Below are positions 53,078 through 61,961 of a DNA stretch of 64,000 nucleotides, in pieces. The stretch is taken from positions 12,543 to 76,542 of the forward strand of contig CAZDCD010000022.1 of assembly GCA_964503885.1 (NCBI GenBank), read 5' to 3'. Numbering within the stretch: the first letter of the stretch is position 1; each line of letters begins with the position of its first letter. The translations under genes were made by a program, and so were the position numbers. The DNA is from CAZDCD01 sp964503885. GTDB lineage: Bacteria > Bacteroidota > Bacteroidia > Bacteroidales > UBA10428. The notes beneath the pieces are model-generated. The model was not told the DNA's origin, made no database searches, and was given only the letters and a program-made list of their open reading frames with translations.

Positions 53078-54379
53078 TGTGGAATAAAAAGCGTCCATGA
53101 TGTACACCAGGTTTTTGCCGCTTAGCAACGGATGCCCCATCAGGTCTACCTGAACCCTGTACATGCCGTAGTCAGTCCTGTAATCTCCACCCCATTCCTG
53201 GGTATGGACAAGTCCTTTATGCAAATGTGAAGCGCCATCACGTGTCTGGGAACCGAAATGGTTTTTTGCAAACATGGTCACACCTGCATGCTTATGCCCT
53301 TTCAGTGTCGGCAGGTTTAATACATACTCGGCATCGCTGAATATCGAATACAGGTAATCTTCAGTTTCTGTGATCACCGTTCCCTTATCGGAATAAAATA
53401 TCTTCGCCGTGGTGCTTTTTGCCGCAATTTCGCGGCCACTGTATGTATTATCATGATCCAGATAATGCACGTTCGGAAAATCAGCTTTCCATCGCAGCAG
53501 GTTATCCTGGTAAATATGTTTCATGGGATCAGCAATATATATTCTGTCCTGAGGCACACCTGCCTTGTTCACAAGCTGGTCAAGAACCGAGGTCACCAGT
53601 TGCGGAAGGGTTTCGCTTAACCCGTAATAACTGTTATATACCCGGCTGAAATCGTTCAGGTCGATATTTCCCCATCCGATTCCGCCCCAGGTGCTTGTTG
53701 CATTCAACTTAATGAAGATCTTTTCTGTATTTACATAGCCGACCTTACCTTTTCCTTTCGACAGATTGTAGAACATGAAAACCGAATCCCAGGCAGCTTC
53801 GTCAGAACCGGCTCCGGTGAGTTCTCGCAATGCTGTGGAAAGCATAACATTTACCTTTTCCTGGTCGGTATTCGAATCCTCCCAATATGATTTGCCTTCT
53901 TCCGAGGGATCAAGAGCTGTATTGGTGGCAGAGGGATCGTGAACCCATACTACCCTTCCGGGGTAAATACCTTTTGCCACGCCCATGGGTTCGTTCGCCG
54001 GGAGGTGAACTATCTGTGCTGCTATGCTGTTTCCTGCAAACGTTCTGTGCTGGTTGTGAAGCATAGAAACCAACATAAATACTGCAACCACGGCGATCAT
54101 GGCAATAGCCATGAAATATTTTCTGGCGCGGACAGCTTTCCATGCCTTTTTGAAAAACAGGAATGATCCCGACAGGCTTATAAGATATATGACAAATGCC
54201 GAGGCCATAGGAGCCGCGGCACGCATGCAGGGATATGTCGCCCTTGAGGGTTTTGGAATAACCCGTACAAGCAACCAGACCAGTGAAACAGCTCCGGCAA
54301 TAATCATCACCAGTTTATTGTGGTACAGGGCTTCCTGTATGTTTCTGAAAATTCTTCCGACATTCCTGAAAAGTTTCAT
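52409..54379 (-). CDS. DUF362 protein with N-terminal membrane helices and T9SS sorting domain
   Basis: A 656-residue protein. Three hydrophobic helices occupy the first ~130 residues (LVMIIAGAVSLVWLLVRVI, FVIYLISLSGSFLFF, MAIAMIAVVAVFMLVSML). The central domain fits DUF362: EKIFIKLNATSTWGG, VLNLPTLKGHKHAGVTMFAK, NHFGSQ and FASFDPVAIESVGFDFLY. The C-terminal ~80 residues are a type A type IX secretion sorting domain (VTVYPNPFSEILVFDLS ... GQYFYQIMSDSKVIKSGKII). The helices and the T9SS signal are an unusual combination. Codons 435-444 are the right arm of the 30-bp inverted repeat. DUF362 has no settled reaction. Confidence 0.8.
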   Translation of the reverse strand: MKLFRNVGRIFRNIQEALYHNKLVMIIAGAVSLVWLLVRVIPKPSRATYPCMRAAAPMASAFVIYLISLSGSFLFFKKAWKAVRARKYFMAIAMIAVVAVFMLVSMLHNQHRTFAGNSIAAQIVHLPANEPMGVAKGIYPGRVVWVHDPSATNTALDPSEEGKSYWEDSNTDQEKVNVMLSTALRELTGAGSDEAAWDSVFMFYNLSKGKGKVGYVNTEKIFIKLNATSTWGGIGWGNIDLNDFSRVYNSYYGLSETLPQLVTSVLDQLVNKAGVPQDRIYIADPMKHIYQDNLLRWKADFPNVHYLDHDNTYSGREIAAKSTTAKIFYSDKGTVITETEDYLYSIFSDAEYVLNLPTLKGHKHAGVTMFAKNHFGSQTRDGASHLHKGLVHTQEWGGDYRTDYGMYRVQVDLMGHPLLSGKNLVYIMDAFYSTFHELERPVKWKMAPFNNHWTSSIFASFDPVAIESVGFDFLYAEFSGRGYNAVLNLDTANVAMGAVDDYLEQAADASNWPDGITYDPDGDGVPIPSLGVHEHWDSPLTKRYSRNLGTGNGIELDYVEITQSGLPEIQAEPVTVYPNPFSEILVFDLSQMTNKQFSVSVYTMEGKLVFKTQGTGRIYWNVPEKSGNRLVPGQYFYQIMSDSKVIKSGKIIYSAD

Positions 54380-54651
54380 AATACTATTTTTAAAAAATGT
54401 TGTAAATGACCGTATACGGTTCAGGCAAATATTCCCAATCTCCTGTAATAGTTCACGAATATACCATTATCAATGTATTCATACCAGCATATCCGGCATT
54501 ATTAATGCACGTTCACCGCCTGTCCGATGCAAGACCTTAAAAATCTTTGGGTTACTTTTTAGGCAAAACCGTGTTGAAATTAATGAATAGCTTTACTACT
54601 TTTACTGCCCAATATCAGAAATGTTATATATATATTTAATAAAGTAATTCA

Positions 54652-56604
54652 TTGAAAAAGCTTGTTCTTAATACTCTGTTGCTAATTGCCTGTCATCTTG
54701 CATTTAATCAGCAGCAACCTCCTGAAATTAAAAGATCAAATGAAAAAGTCATTCTAGACGGAAAAGTATACTACATACATGTTGTACAGCCGGGGCAGAC
54801 TGCATTTTCCATCAGCCGTGCCTATAATGTAACGGTTCAGGATATAGCTGCTGAAAATCCGGGTATTGTTCTTGAACATCTTCAGCCGGGACAGCAGTTG
54901 AAAATTCCTGAGGCTGGTGCGGCAAATCAATTAAAATCAAAGTATTTCGGTCTTGACGACAGGGATTTTATTTATTACGAAGTCAAACAGGGACAGACTG
55001 TTTATTACATCTCCAAAAAATACAACGTGGGCGTTGACGTGATCCATGCCTTCAACCCCGGAAGTGAATCCGGAATACGGACAGGACAGATCATTAGGGT
55101 GCCTAGGAAAAAAGCGATGAAAGAAGCCACCAGGGCAGCGCAGGATAGCGGCAGGTATATATATTATGAGGTGAAGAAAAAAGACACCCTCTATTCGCTG
55201 GCCGTCAGGTATGGCGTTACCGTTGCCGATATTGTAGGCCATAATCCCGAACTGAGATGGGGACTGAAGACCGGACAGATCATTAAGATCCCGAGGACAT
55301 CCGATCTTTTCACTGAAGCCATAAAGGCAGGAGAGGATACGGTTCATGCAGACACACTCATCCAAATGTATACGGTATCTAAGTGTGATTCCATCCGCCA
55401 CACGCTGCGAAACAAAAAAATGAACGTTGCCCTGATCCTGCCGTTTTATGCCGATATGACCATGCATGAAAAACGTATCTTCGAAGATACACTGACAATT
55501 CCCGATGATACGAATTACACAGGTCAGGCGAGAAGGCAGACAAGGATACGGGGAGGCAGCTATTTTGAGTTTTACCAGGGTATATTGATTGCACTTGATA
55601 CACTGAAAAATGGGGGATTCGACATTGCCCTGCATGTGTATGACACCGAAAGGGATACCAACAGGACAAAACGTATCGTGAACAGGCTCGAGACCGAGAT
55701 GCCGGATCTTATTATCGGCCCGGTGTTTCCGGATGACATTAAGCTGGTTAAAAAATTTGCCGAAAAGAACAACATCCTCATTATTTCACCTTTGTACAAC
55801 AGGCCGGAACAGCTTGCGGATTATCTGGGTATATTCCAGATCGTGCCGTCGCGCGAAACCGAATACAGAGCATTACACCATTTCATAACCAAAAACCGTT
55901 CCGATAATATCCTGTTGATTTACGATGGCGATACTTTAAACAACAAGGATCTGCTGGTTTTTATCAGGAACCTGTCTGTTGAACTTTCCACAGATACTGT
56001 AACCCACAGGCCTTTTATTAAAATACTGCCCCTGAATGATACCATCATGTCCTCCCTGTATCATACCCTTGCAGCTGATAGGGAAAACCTTGTGATCGTT
56101 GCCTCAAATAATGAGGCATTTGCAAGTGTAGTGTTATCGAAACTTACCGACTACAGCTTAAAATCATATGATATCACTGTGCTTGGGCAATCTGCATGGC
56201 TTTCCTTTAAAAACATTGATATCGAATATTTACACCAGTTGAATACTACAATCTACACCCCGTTTTATATTGATCTCAGTGACCGGAGAACCCTGAATTT
56301 TCTGCATACCTTTACCAGCTATTACGGACAGGAACCTTTAGAAGTAAAATTGAAAGGATATAACCTGGCATACCTGGGCTATGATATCCTGTTTTATTTT
56401 GCAAAAGCCTATGCCATGTTTGGTGATGAATGCATTTATTGCCTGAACCATGTCTCTGTAACCTGCCTGATGAGCCGGTATCATTTTGTGCAGGATCAGC
56501 CGGGCGGAGGGTTTGAAAACAGCGACATTATCTTTGTCAGGTTCAACGAAAAAGATTACTCCGTTACCAAACTAGGCGCAGATTCAGCAAAGGATAAGCA
56601 ATAA
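54652..56604 (+). CDS. LysM-repeat protein with periplasmic-binding-protein fold
   Basis: A 650-residue exported protein starting at TTG (no ATG is available before the signal peptide MKKLVLNTLLLIACHLAF). Three LysM domains follow: YYIHVVQPGQTAFSISRAYN (about 40-85), YYEVKQGQTVYYISKKYNVG and YYEVKKKDTLYSLAVRYGVT. They are expected to bind peptidoglycan. The C-terminal ~400 residues resemble a type I periplasmic-binding/leucine-binding fold (MNVALILPFYADMT, IGPVFPDDIKLVKKFAEKNN, NILLIYDGD). Such fusions are found in Bacteroidota; they may sense or organise cell-wall metabolism. Ligand unknown. Confidence 0.85.
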   Translation: MKKLVLNTLLLIACHLAFNQQQPPEIKRSNEKVILDGKVYYIHVVQPGQTAFSISRAYNVTVQDIAAENPGIVLEHLQPGQQLKIPEAGAANQLKSKYFGLDDRDFIYYEVKQGQTVYYISKKYNVGVDVIHAFNPGSESGIRTGQIIRVPRKKAMKEATRAAQDSGRYIYYEVKKKDTLYSLAVRYGVTVADIVGHNPELRWGLKTGQIIKIPRTSDLFTEAIKAGEDTVHADTLIQMYTVSKCDSIRHTLRNKKMNVALILPFYADMTMHEKRIFEDTLTIPDDTNYTGQARRQTRIRGGSYFEFYQGILIALDTLKNGGFDIALHVYDTERDTNRTKRIVNRLETEMPDLIIGPVFPDDIKLVKKFAEKNNILIISPLYNRPEQLADYLGIFQIVPSRETEYRALHHFITKNRSDNILLIYDGDTLNNKDLLVFIRNLSVELSTDTVTHRPFIKILPLNDTIMSSLYHTLAADRENLVIVASNNEAFASVVLSKLTDYSLKSYDITVLGQSAWLSFKNIDIEYLHQLNTTIYTPFYIDLSDRRTLNFLHTFTSYYGQEPLEVKLKGYNLAYLGYDILFYFAKAYAMFGDECIYCLNHVSVTCLMSRYHFVQDQPGGGFENSDIIFVRFNEKDYSVTKLGADSAKDKQ

Positions 56605-56685
56605 TGATTTTCAAGAGACCAGAACTCCGGAAGGATAAACCAGGCTAATCAACCACCCGGAACAGAGGAATTCTATACCAATTTC

Positions 56686-57171
56686 TTACCAGTTGTATAT
56701 TGCCACGAGGCCGCCGGTTAACAGCAAAAGAATACACAGGGACGCAAAAAGCTTTTTGCTTGCCTCGTTGATTTTCTGCATTTCACCCTTATACCTGTAA
56801 ATGCTGTTGAGTCGGCCAATCATTTTTGTATGGGCCGATTTGCTCTTAAGAATATAATCCACGGCTCCCGAAGTCATGCTATGTACCGCGCTCTGCAGGT
56901 CATCGCGTGAGGTCAGAAAAATAACCAGTGTTTCCGGACTCTTTTTTTTGATATGATCCAGGAAAGCCTTTCCGTTCAGGCTTTTTTCATTTTCAGGATA
57001 TTCCGAAATGATAATTTCAGGGTACAGATCGAGATATCTGATGCAATCGTCTGTAGTTGAAAAAGTCAGTGTTTCAGTATAACCTGAGAAATTGAGGTAC
57101 TGTTCCGTAACCTGGCGATACACAGGATCTTCGTCCACAATAAAGAGTATCGGGCTATCGGGAGTTTTCAT
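56686..57171 (-). CDS. Receiver-domain protein with Glu at the phosphorylation site and a C-terminal helix
   Basis: A 161-residue protein taken from ATG 57171; an upstream ATG adds 8 residues. It is a CheY-like receiver: acidic cluster VDEDP at 13-15, hydrophobic strand then EIIISEYPE with Glu 57 where the phosphorylated Asp is expected, Thr 87 in IFLTSRD and Lys 109 in YILKSKS. The other switch residues are kept, so Glu 57 may mimic a permanently phosphorylated state. There is no output domain; instead a C-terminal transmembrane helix (LFASLCILLLLTGGLVAIY) anchors it. It is orphaned, with no kinase next to it. Confidence 0.78.
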   Translation of the reverse strand: MKTPDSPILFIVDEDPVYRQVTEQYLNFSGYTETLTFSTTDDCIRYLDLYPEIIISEYPENEKSLNGKAFLDHIKKKSPETLVIFLTSRDDLQSAVHSMTSGAVDYILKSKSAHTKMIGRLNSIYRYKGEMQKINEASKKLFASLCILLLLTGGLVAIYNW

Positions 57172-57291
57172 TCTTAAGAGATTTAGGCACTTCAAATATA
57201 CTATTTACAGGGTATTTAAAGAAACAGGGGGTGAACTATTTGATGAAGGGGCAAAATCGATGTATCAGCAACCGGTTTTTGGTTACGATCG

Positions 57292-58047
57292 TCATGACAC
57301 AGGGTTGTCTTTCAGCAGTTCCGCAGCTTGCCTGTCGAGGTACCAGTCTGATCTCCCGTTTACCGGCCTGATAAAATAGGCCGGATAGGTTTTCGCTACC
57401 GGCGCATCTTCGAGGATCTCCTTAACCCTGATTCTTTTCGATTTGCCAGTCACCATAAAAGTAATATGTTGTGCGTTTGTGAGTACTTTGCCGGTAAGGG
57501 TTATCCGTTTTAGCAGGGAAGCAGGATGAATTGCCGTCTCACATATTTTATCCGAACCCAGAAGCTCCATCTGACCCGGAAAAACAGATGCCGTATGGCC
57601 GTCCTCTCCCATCCCGAGAAGTATCCGGTCAAACCGCGGGAAGCCCTTTTGCAGCGGGACATATTTCCTGATTTCCGCGGTATATCTTTCGGCTTCGGCT
57701 TCAGGTTTCGATTCGCCCAAGATCCGATGTATATTTTCAGCGGGAATAACGATTGACTGCAGCAGGTACTTATTTGCCATTCCGAAATTGCTTTCGGGAT
57801 GATCCGGAGGTACACACCGTTCATCAACCCAGAAAAAATGGATGGTTGACCAGTCTATGCGGTACCTATCCATAGCACTTAGTTCACTGATCTCCCTGAA
57901 CAGCAGAGTGGGTGTATTCCCTCCCGAGATCGCCAGGCTTACTATTTTTTGTGAATCCGCCAGTTTTCCAAGGGATGTAAGCATCTCTCCGGCTAGCTGA
58001 TGTGCAAGCTCTTCGACGGTGTTGAATATGAAAATCTTAGGTTCCAT
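57292..58047 (-). CDS. pgl: 6-phosphogluconolactonase
   Basis: A 251-residue lactonase of the DevB/SOL type from ATG 58047, which avoids overlap with zwf. Motifs: LAISGGNTPTLLFREIS, VDERCVPPDHPESNFGMANK, LLGMGEDGHTASVFPG. It hydrolyses 6-phosphogluconolactone made by the enzyme encoded upstream. The gene starts 4 bp after the zwf stop, so they are translationally linked. The gnd gene that often accompanies them is not here. Confidence 0.93.
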   Translation of the reverse strand: MEPKIFIFNTVEELAHQLAGEMLTSLGKLADSQKIVSLAISGGNTPTLLFREISELSAMDRYRIDWSTIHFFWVDERCVPPDHPESNFGMANKYLLQSIVIPAENIHRILGESKPEAEAERYTAEIRKYVPLQKGFPRFDRILLGMGEDGHTASVFPGQMELLGSDKICETAIHPASLLKRITLTGKVLTNAQHITFMVTGKSKRIRVKEILEDAPVAKTYPAYFIRPVNGRSDWYLDRQAAELLKDNPVS

Positions 58048-58051
58048 TGTA

Positions 58052-59575
58052 TCAGAGCTCACAGTAGGTGCCGTCATCAACCAGGTTTTTACACGGGTAG
58101 CGCCAGGTCATGTTCTCACCTTCGATCAGCGAATCGCTGACCAGGGGCCCCCATGTTCCTCCCGGATAGCCATACACCTGCAGATCGCAGTTTTCACGCC
58201 ATTCCCTAAGGATAGGGTCAACAAATTTCCATGCTTCCTCCACCGCATCGGCCCTGGTATACAGGGTTGCATCACCCTGCATGCAGTCGAGCAGAAGTCG
58301 CTGGTATGCTTCAGGTAATTTGCTGTTGCCGAAATCTGAGTAATGAAAATCCATATTCACTTCCCTCACGTTAAACCCGGTTCCAGGCAGCTTCACCCCA
58401 AATTTGATCAGTATTCCTTCGTCCGGCTGTATCCTTATTATCAGCTGATTATCGGAATTGAACCCACTTTTGTCAAATCTAAAAAGCTTATGGGGTGTGG
58501 AATTAAAATGGATCACGATTTCGGTAACCGACGTCGGCAGCCTTTTACCCGTCCTGAAATAGAACGGAACACCGCCCCATCTCCAGGAATCAACGTATAA
58601 TTTAAGCGCCACGAACGTTTCGGTGCGTGATTCCGGCAATACGCCCTTTTCTTTGCGGTACGATCTTACCTCCTTTCCGAGGATGGTGGATCCAAGATAC
58701 TGGCCCCGAATCACATTCGAAGCGATGTCTTGCTGTGTATAGGGCCTGATCGACTGGAGCACCTTCAGGGTCTCATTCCGTATAGACGACGAATTCATGA
58801 GTGTGGGTGGTTCCATGGCAACAAGGGTAAGCAGCTGCATCAGGTGATTCTGGACCATATCCCGTAAGGCACCCGATCTGTCGTAGTACCCTCCCCTTTC
58901 TCCCACACCAATGCTTTCGGCCGCAGTTATTTCAACATGATGAATGTAATTCCTGTTCCATAACGGTTCAAAAATGCCGTTTGAAAAGCGGGTGACCATA
59001 ATATTCTGAACCGTTTCTTTTCCCAGGTAATGGTCGATCCTGAAGATCTGGTCCTCGCTGAAGAAATTCAATAAGTTTTTATTTAATGCAATTGCAGATC
59101 TCAGACTGGTGCCGAACGGTTTCTCCACGATAAGCCGCCGCCAGCCCGACATTTGTCTGTTCAGATCCTGCCCGGCCAATCCCCTGGCAACGATCTCGTA
59201 TAATTTCGGCGGGGTTGCCATATAAAAAATATAGTTCTGAGGGATATCAACCGCTGCATGCAGTTCTCCGATCTTTTCCCGGAGGGCTCCGTATGCTTCG
59301 GGATCTTCTGTGTTCATGGACACATAAAAAAGCTTTCCGATAAATCCGACATCCCTTTCCTGGTAGGTCTCATTTTTTGATGCCTGCAGGTTTTCATGCA
59401 TTTTTTCGCGAAATGTTTCATCGTTGAGTTCCGTGCGGCTTGCTCCCAGAACCAGGAATTTTTCCGGCAAATGATTGCCCCTGTACAAGTTATACAGGGC
59501 AGGAATCAGCTTTCTCCGGGCCAGGTCGCCCGAAGCACCAAAGATTACAAGAATGTGATCGTCAACAGCATTCAT
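58052..59575 (-). CDS. zwf: Glucose-6-phosphate 1-dehydrogenase
   Basis: A 507-residue G6PDH, first step of the oxidative pentose phosphate pathway. NADP site IFGASGDLARRKLIPALYNL at the N-terminus, the active-site signature RIDHYLGKETVQNI, and EKPFGTSLRSAIALN are typical. Forms an operon with pgl; a potassium-chloride-type permease gene precedes it by 18 bp on the same strand. Confidence 0.96.
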   Translation of the reverse strand: MNAVDDHILVIFGASGDLARRKLIPALYNLYRGNHLPEKFLVLGASRTELNDETFREKMHENLQASKNETYQERDVGFIGKLFYVSMNTEDPEAYGALREKIGELHAAVDIPQNYIFYMATPPKLYEIVARGLAGQDLNRQMSGWRRLIVEKPFGTSLRSAIALNKNLLNFFSEDQIFRIDHYLGKETVQNIMVTRFSNGIFEPLWNRNYIHHVEITAAESIGVGERGGYYDRSGALRDMVQNHLMQLLTLVAMEPPTLMNSSSIRNETLKVLQSIRPYTQQDIASNVIRGQYLGSTILGKEVRSYRKEKGVLPESRTETFVALKLYVDSWRWGGVPFYFRTGKRLPTSVTEIVIHFNSTPHKLFRFDKSGFNSDNQLIIRIQPDEGILIKFGVKLPGTGFNVREVNMDFHYSDFGNSKLPEAYQRLLLDCMQGDATLYTRADAVEEAWKFVDPILREWRENCDLQVYGYPGGTWGPLVSDSLIEGENMTWRYPCKNLVDDGTYCEL

Positions 59576-59593
59576 TTCAACCGATATTTATTG

Positions 59594-61819
59594 TTATCTA
59601 ATTTCCCGTTGCTTACTTGCATTAACAAACAGGATGTCGGCCACGCCGTCATACCCTGTGAACAGCTCTTCGTAATGTTTTAGCTGAACTTCTACAAATC
59701 CCAGTACTGTAAGCCCAGCCTCCGATGATTTTGAATTGATCAGGCTTTTCGGGTTCACGTTCTGATCAACTTTTATCAGCTCAATATTCTTTGGCGAAAT
59801 TGGCAGCCTGCCTGTCTCGATAAGATCGAGAAGGTGTGACCGCATCTTCTCGCACTCCTCATCTCTGCAAAGATCGAAGATTTTGATCTTGCCTCTTTTC
59901 CAGTCAGGATGCCCCAGGATTATATAACTGAGAAGGATCATCAGGTTTGAGTTGTCGATGTCGTAACTTTTGATCCATACATGAATGCCATGTTTAAACT
60001 GCACCACTCTTCTGGAGCTGCCCAGCACGCATATGTCAAGGTTTCCGGATTTTGCCAGTGGTATATTTTCTGCGATCTGTTGAAGCTTTTGCGGATTGTC
60101 CTTATCAAACTCAAAAACCATCATATTGTTTTCCATACCTGAAATGCTGGGAAGCTGAATGATCTGTGCAATTGCTGAAGTGTATGATGGTGAAACAAGG
60201 GTATCAAGATACACATGGCTTTTTTCATCAGAAATGTCAAGCAGCCTGTCCAGGATCTCTTTCGATTTCAGGCTCGAATTTTTCGAGTAGTAGTCAACCA
60301 TCAGGTGTATATAGGTCCCGAAACCATACCTGAATGAGATCCAGTCCAGCAACTTCAACACTTTATCGCGCTTGAACGAGGAATCAGATATGCATACTGC
60401 CGATGGCCGCCATTTGCTTTCATCTGAATTCTTTTTTGATTTTTGCAGAAAGATCTGTATGTTCCGGCTTAACTGGAATATGGCACCCTGAAAAATGTCC
60501 TGCATGCCGCCGCGTTCAGAGTGGATCGTTGAATTAAGGATGTACAGCATGCTCATGATCAGAATGGCGGCTATGGCATAAGGAGTGTTGATCTTGAACA
60601 TCAGCCAGAGGCACATCAGGAAACCTACAAGAGACAAATACCAGCGCGACCTGAAGGCAGGCCGGTAGGACGGATCAGCTCCGAAATGATAAAGAAAAGA
60701 GATCAGGCATATCGACCCGTAGGTTACCATAAAGAACATGGTGATGACCTGTGCCACGATATTAACATTCCCCATGGCCACAAAGAGCAGGGCGATTATA
60801 GAAGTGAACAGGGTTGCATTGAATGGTTCGGCAGTCTCGCCCCTGCCTTTGGACAGTATCCTGTTTAACCTTCTAAAAGGTAACGACCTGTCAGTACCGA
60901 TAGCCTGTAATGTTCTGGGGGCAACGAGGATAGATCCGATCGCTGAAGAAAGGGTGGATGCAGCCAGTCCCAGTGGAACAACAATGAAACCGAATCGGGC
61001 GATTTTACTCATAATCAGCTGGTTATTTATGAGGTCTTCGGGACTTGCCGAGATTGCAAGCTTCCAGGTAATAAGCACGTATACGATCATTCCTGTAAAG
61101 GTAGCGGCAATGGTGCCGATTGGAATTGACTTTCCCGGATTTCTGAGATCACCTGAAAGTCCTACTCCGGCAGTCATACCCGTAAATGCCGGGAAGCAGA
61201 TTGCAAAGATTGTGAAGAAAGAAAGGCCAGATTGAGTACCTTGTGAATGGAAAATATTCACCGGATTGGTTTCCTGGAATTCCGTTTTCCCGAGGAAAAA
61301 CATCAGCAATGAAATGAACAGGATGATTACAACTATGTACAATGCTTTTACCCCGATATTCGCTCCCCGTTTCAGTATGAGATATGACAGCCCGATCATT
61401 GCCGGAACGCTGATCACCTGCCTTACGAGCTCGATATTGTACTTATCCTTAAGAAAATCAAAGAGCGGCGAAAATGTTTCGGTGAAGGCAATGACATAAA
61501 ATGCCACACTGATGGATTGTGACATGTAAAGGGCAATTCCGATCGTGGCGCCGATATTGAGTCCGAACGACCGTGAAATAATGAAATATTCACCCCCGCC
61601 TTCCACCCGTTGGTTGGTAGCTATCTCAGAAATTGCCAGTGCGGTGGGAATGGTCACCATATGCCCGAGGAGCAGGATACCCATCACACCCATAAATCCC
61701 AGATTTCCTACAGCAAATCCGAATCTCAGGAACAAGATAGCTCCCAGAATGGTGGAGATTGCCGTAAAAAACACGGGGGCTGTGCCGAAAGATTTAACCT
61801 TTAACGAAACATTGTCCAT
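59594..61819 (-). CDS. APC-superfamily permease, SLC12 (cation-chloride cotransporter) type
   Basis: A 741-residue protein. The N-terminal ~450 residues have about 12 transmembrane helices; TM1 is FFTAISTILGAILFLRFGFA and the loop RVEGGGEYFIISRSFGLNIG is typical of Na-K-Cl/K-Cl-like permeases. The C-terminal ~270 residues are cytoplasmic and mixed alpha/beta, as in SLC12 proteins (SAVCISDSSFKRDKVLKLLD). Some prokaryotic relatives carry amino acids, so the substrate is open. It is 18 bp upstream of zwf, so could share its promoter. Confidence 0.83.
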   Translation of the reverse strand: MDNVSLKVKSFGTAPVFFTAISTILGAILFLRFGFAVGNLGFMGVMGILLLGHMVTIPTALAISEIATNQRVEGGGEYFIISRSFGLNIGATIGIALYMSQSISVAFYVIAFTETFSPLFDFLKDKYNIELVRQVISVPAMIGLSYLILKRGANIGVKALYIVVIILFISLLMFFLGKTEFQETNPVNIFHSQGTQSGLSFFTIFAICFPAFTGMTAGVGLSGDLRNPGKSIPIGTIAATFTGMIVYVLITWKLAISASPEDLINNQLIMSKIARFGFIVVPLGLAASTLSSAIGSILVAPRTLQAIGTDRSLPFRRLNRILSKGRGETAEPFNATLFTSIIALLFVAMGNVNIVAQVITMFFMVTYGSICLISFLYHFGADPSYRPAFRSRWYLSLVGFLMCLWLMFKINTPYAIAAILIMSMLYILNSTIHSERGGMQDIFQGAIFQLSRNIQIFLQKSKKNSDESKWRPSAVCISDSSFKRDKVLKLLDWISFRYGFGTYIHLMVDYYSKNSSLKSKEILDRLLDISDEKSHVYLDTLVSPSYTSAIAQIIQLPSISGMENNMMVFEFDKDNPQKLQQIAENIPLAKSGNLDICVLGSSRRVVQFKHGIHVWIKSYDIDNSNLMILLSYIILGHPDWKRGKIKIFDLCRDEECEKMRSHLLDLIETGRLPISPKNIELIKVDQNVNPKSLINSKSSEAGLTVLGFVEVQLKHYEELFTGYDGVADILFVNASKQREIR

Positions 61820-61910
61820 ACAAGATTTTCTGAATAACGAAGATAATAAATCCTGACCAATATCTCACGCCGCGGTATGAATGCCCCTCGGGCGTACCCT
61901 CCGAAAATAG

Positions 61911-61941
61911 TTTTATTGGGGCAGGAATTTGATTATATTTG
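61911..61941 (+). promoter_or_regulatory. Bacteroidota-type promoter candidate for the ankyrin gene
   Basis: TATATTTG (61934-61941) matches the -7 consensus TAnnTTTG; TTTTATTG (61911-61918) lies at about the -33 distance. Transcription would begin near 61948, close to the ATG at 61962. Confidence 0.4.
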
Positions 61942-61961
61942 AACCGGATAATCGAAAAACC

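Noticed and set aside
54937..55635. A 232-codon minus-strand frame across the LysM gene.
   Set aside because: Antisense to three well-formed LysM domains, with no domain character of its own.
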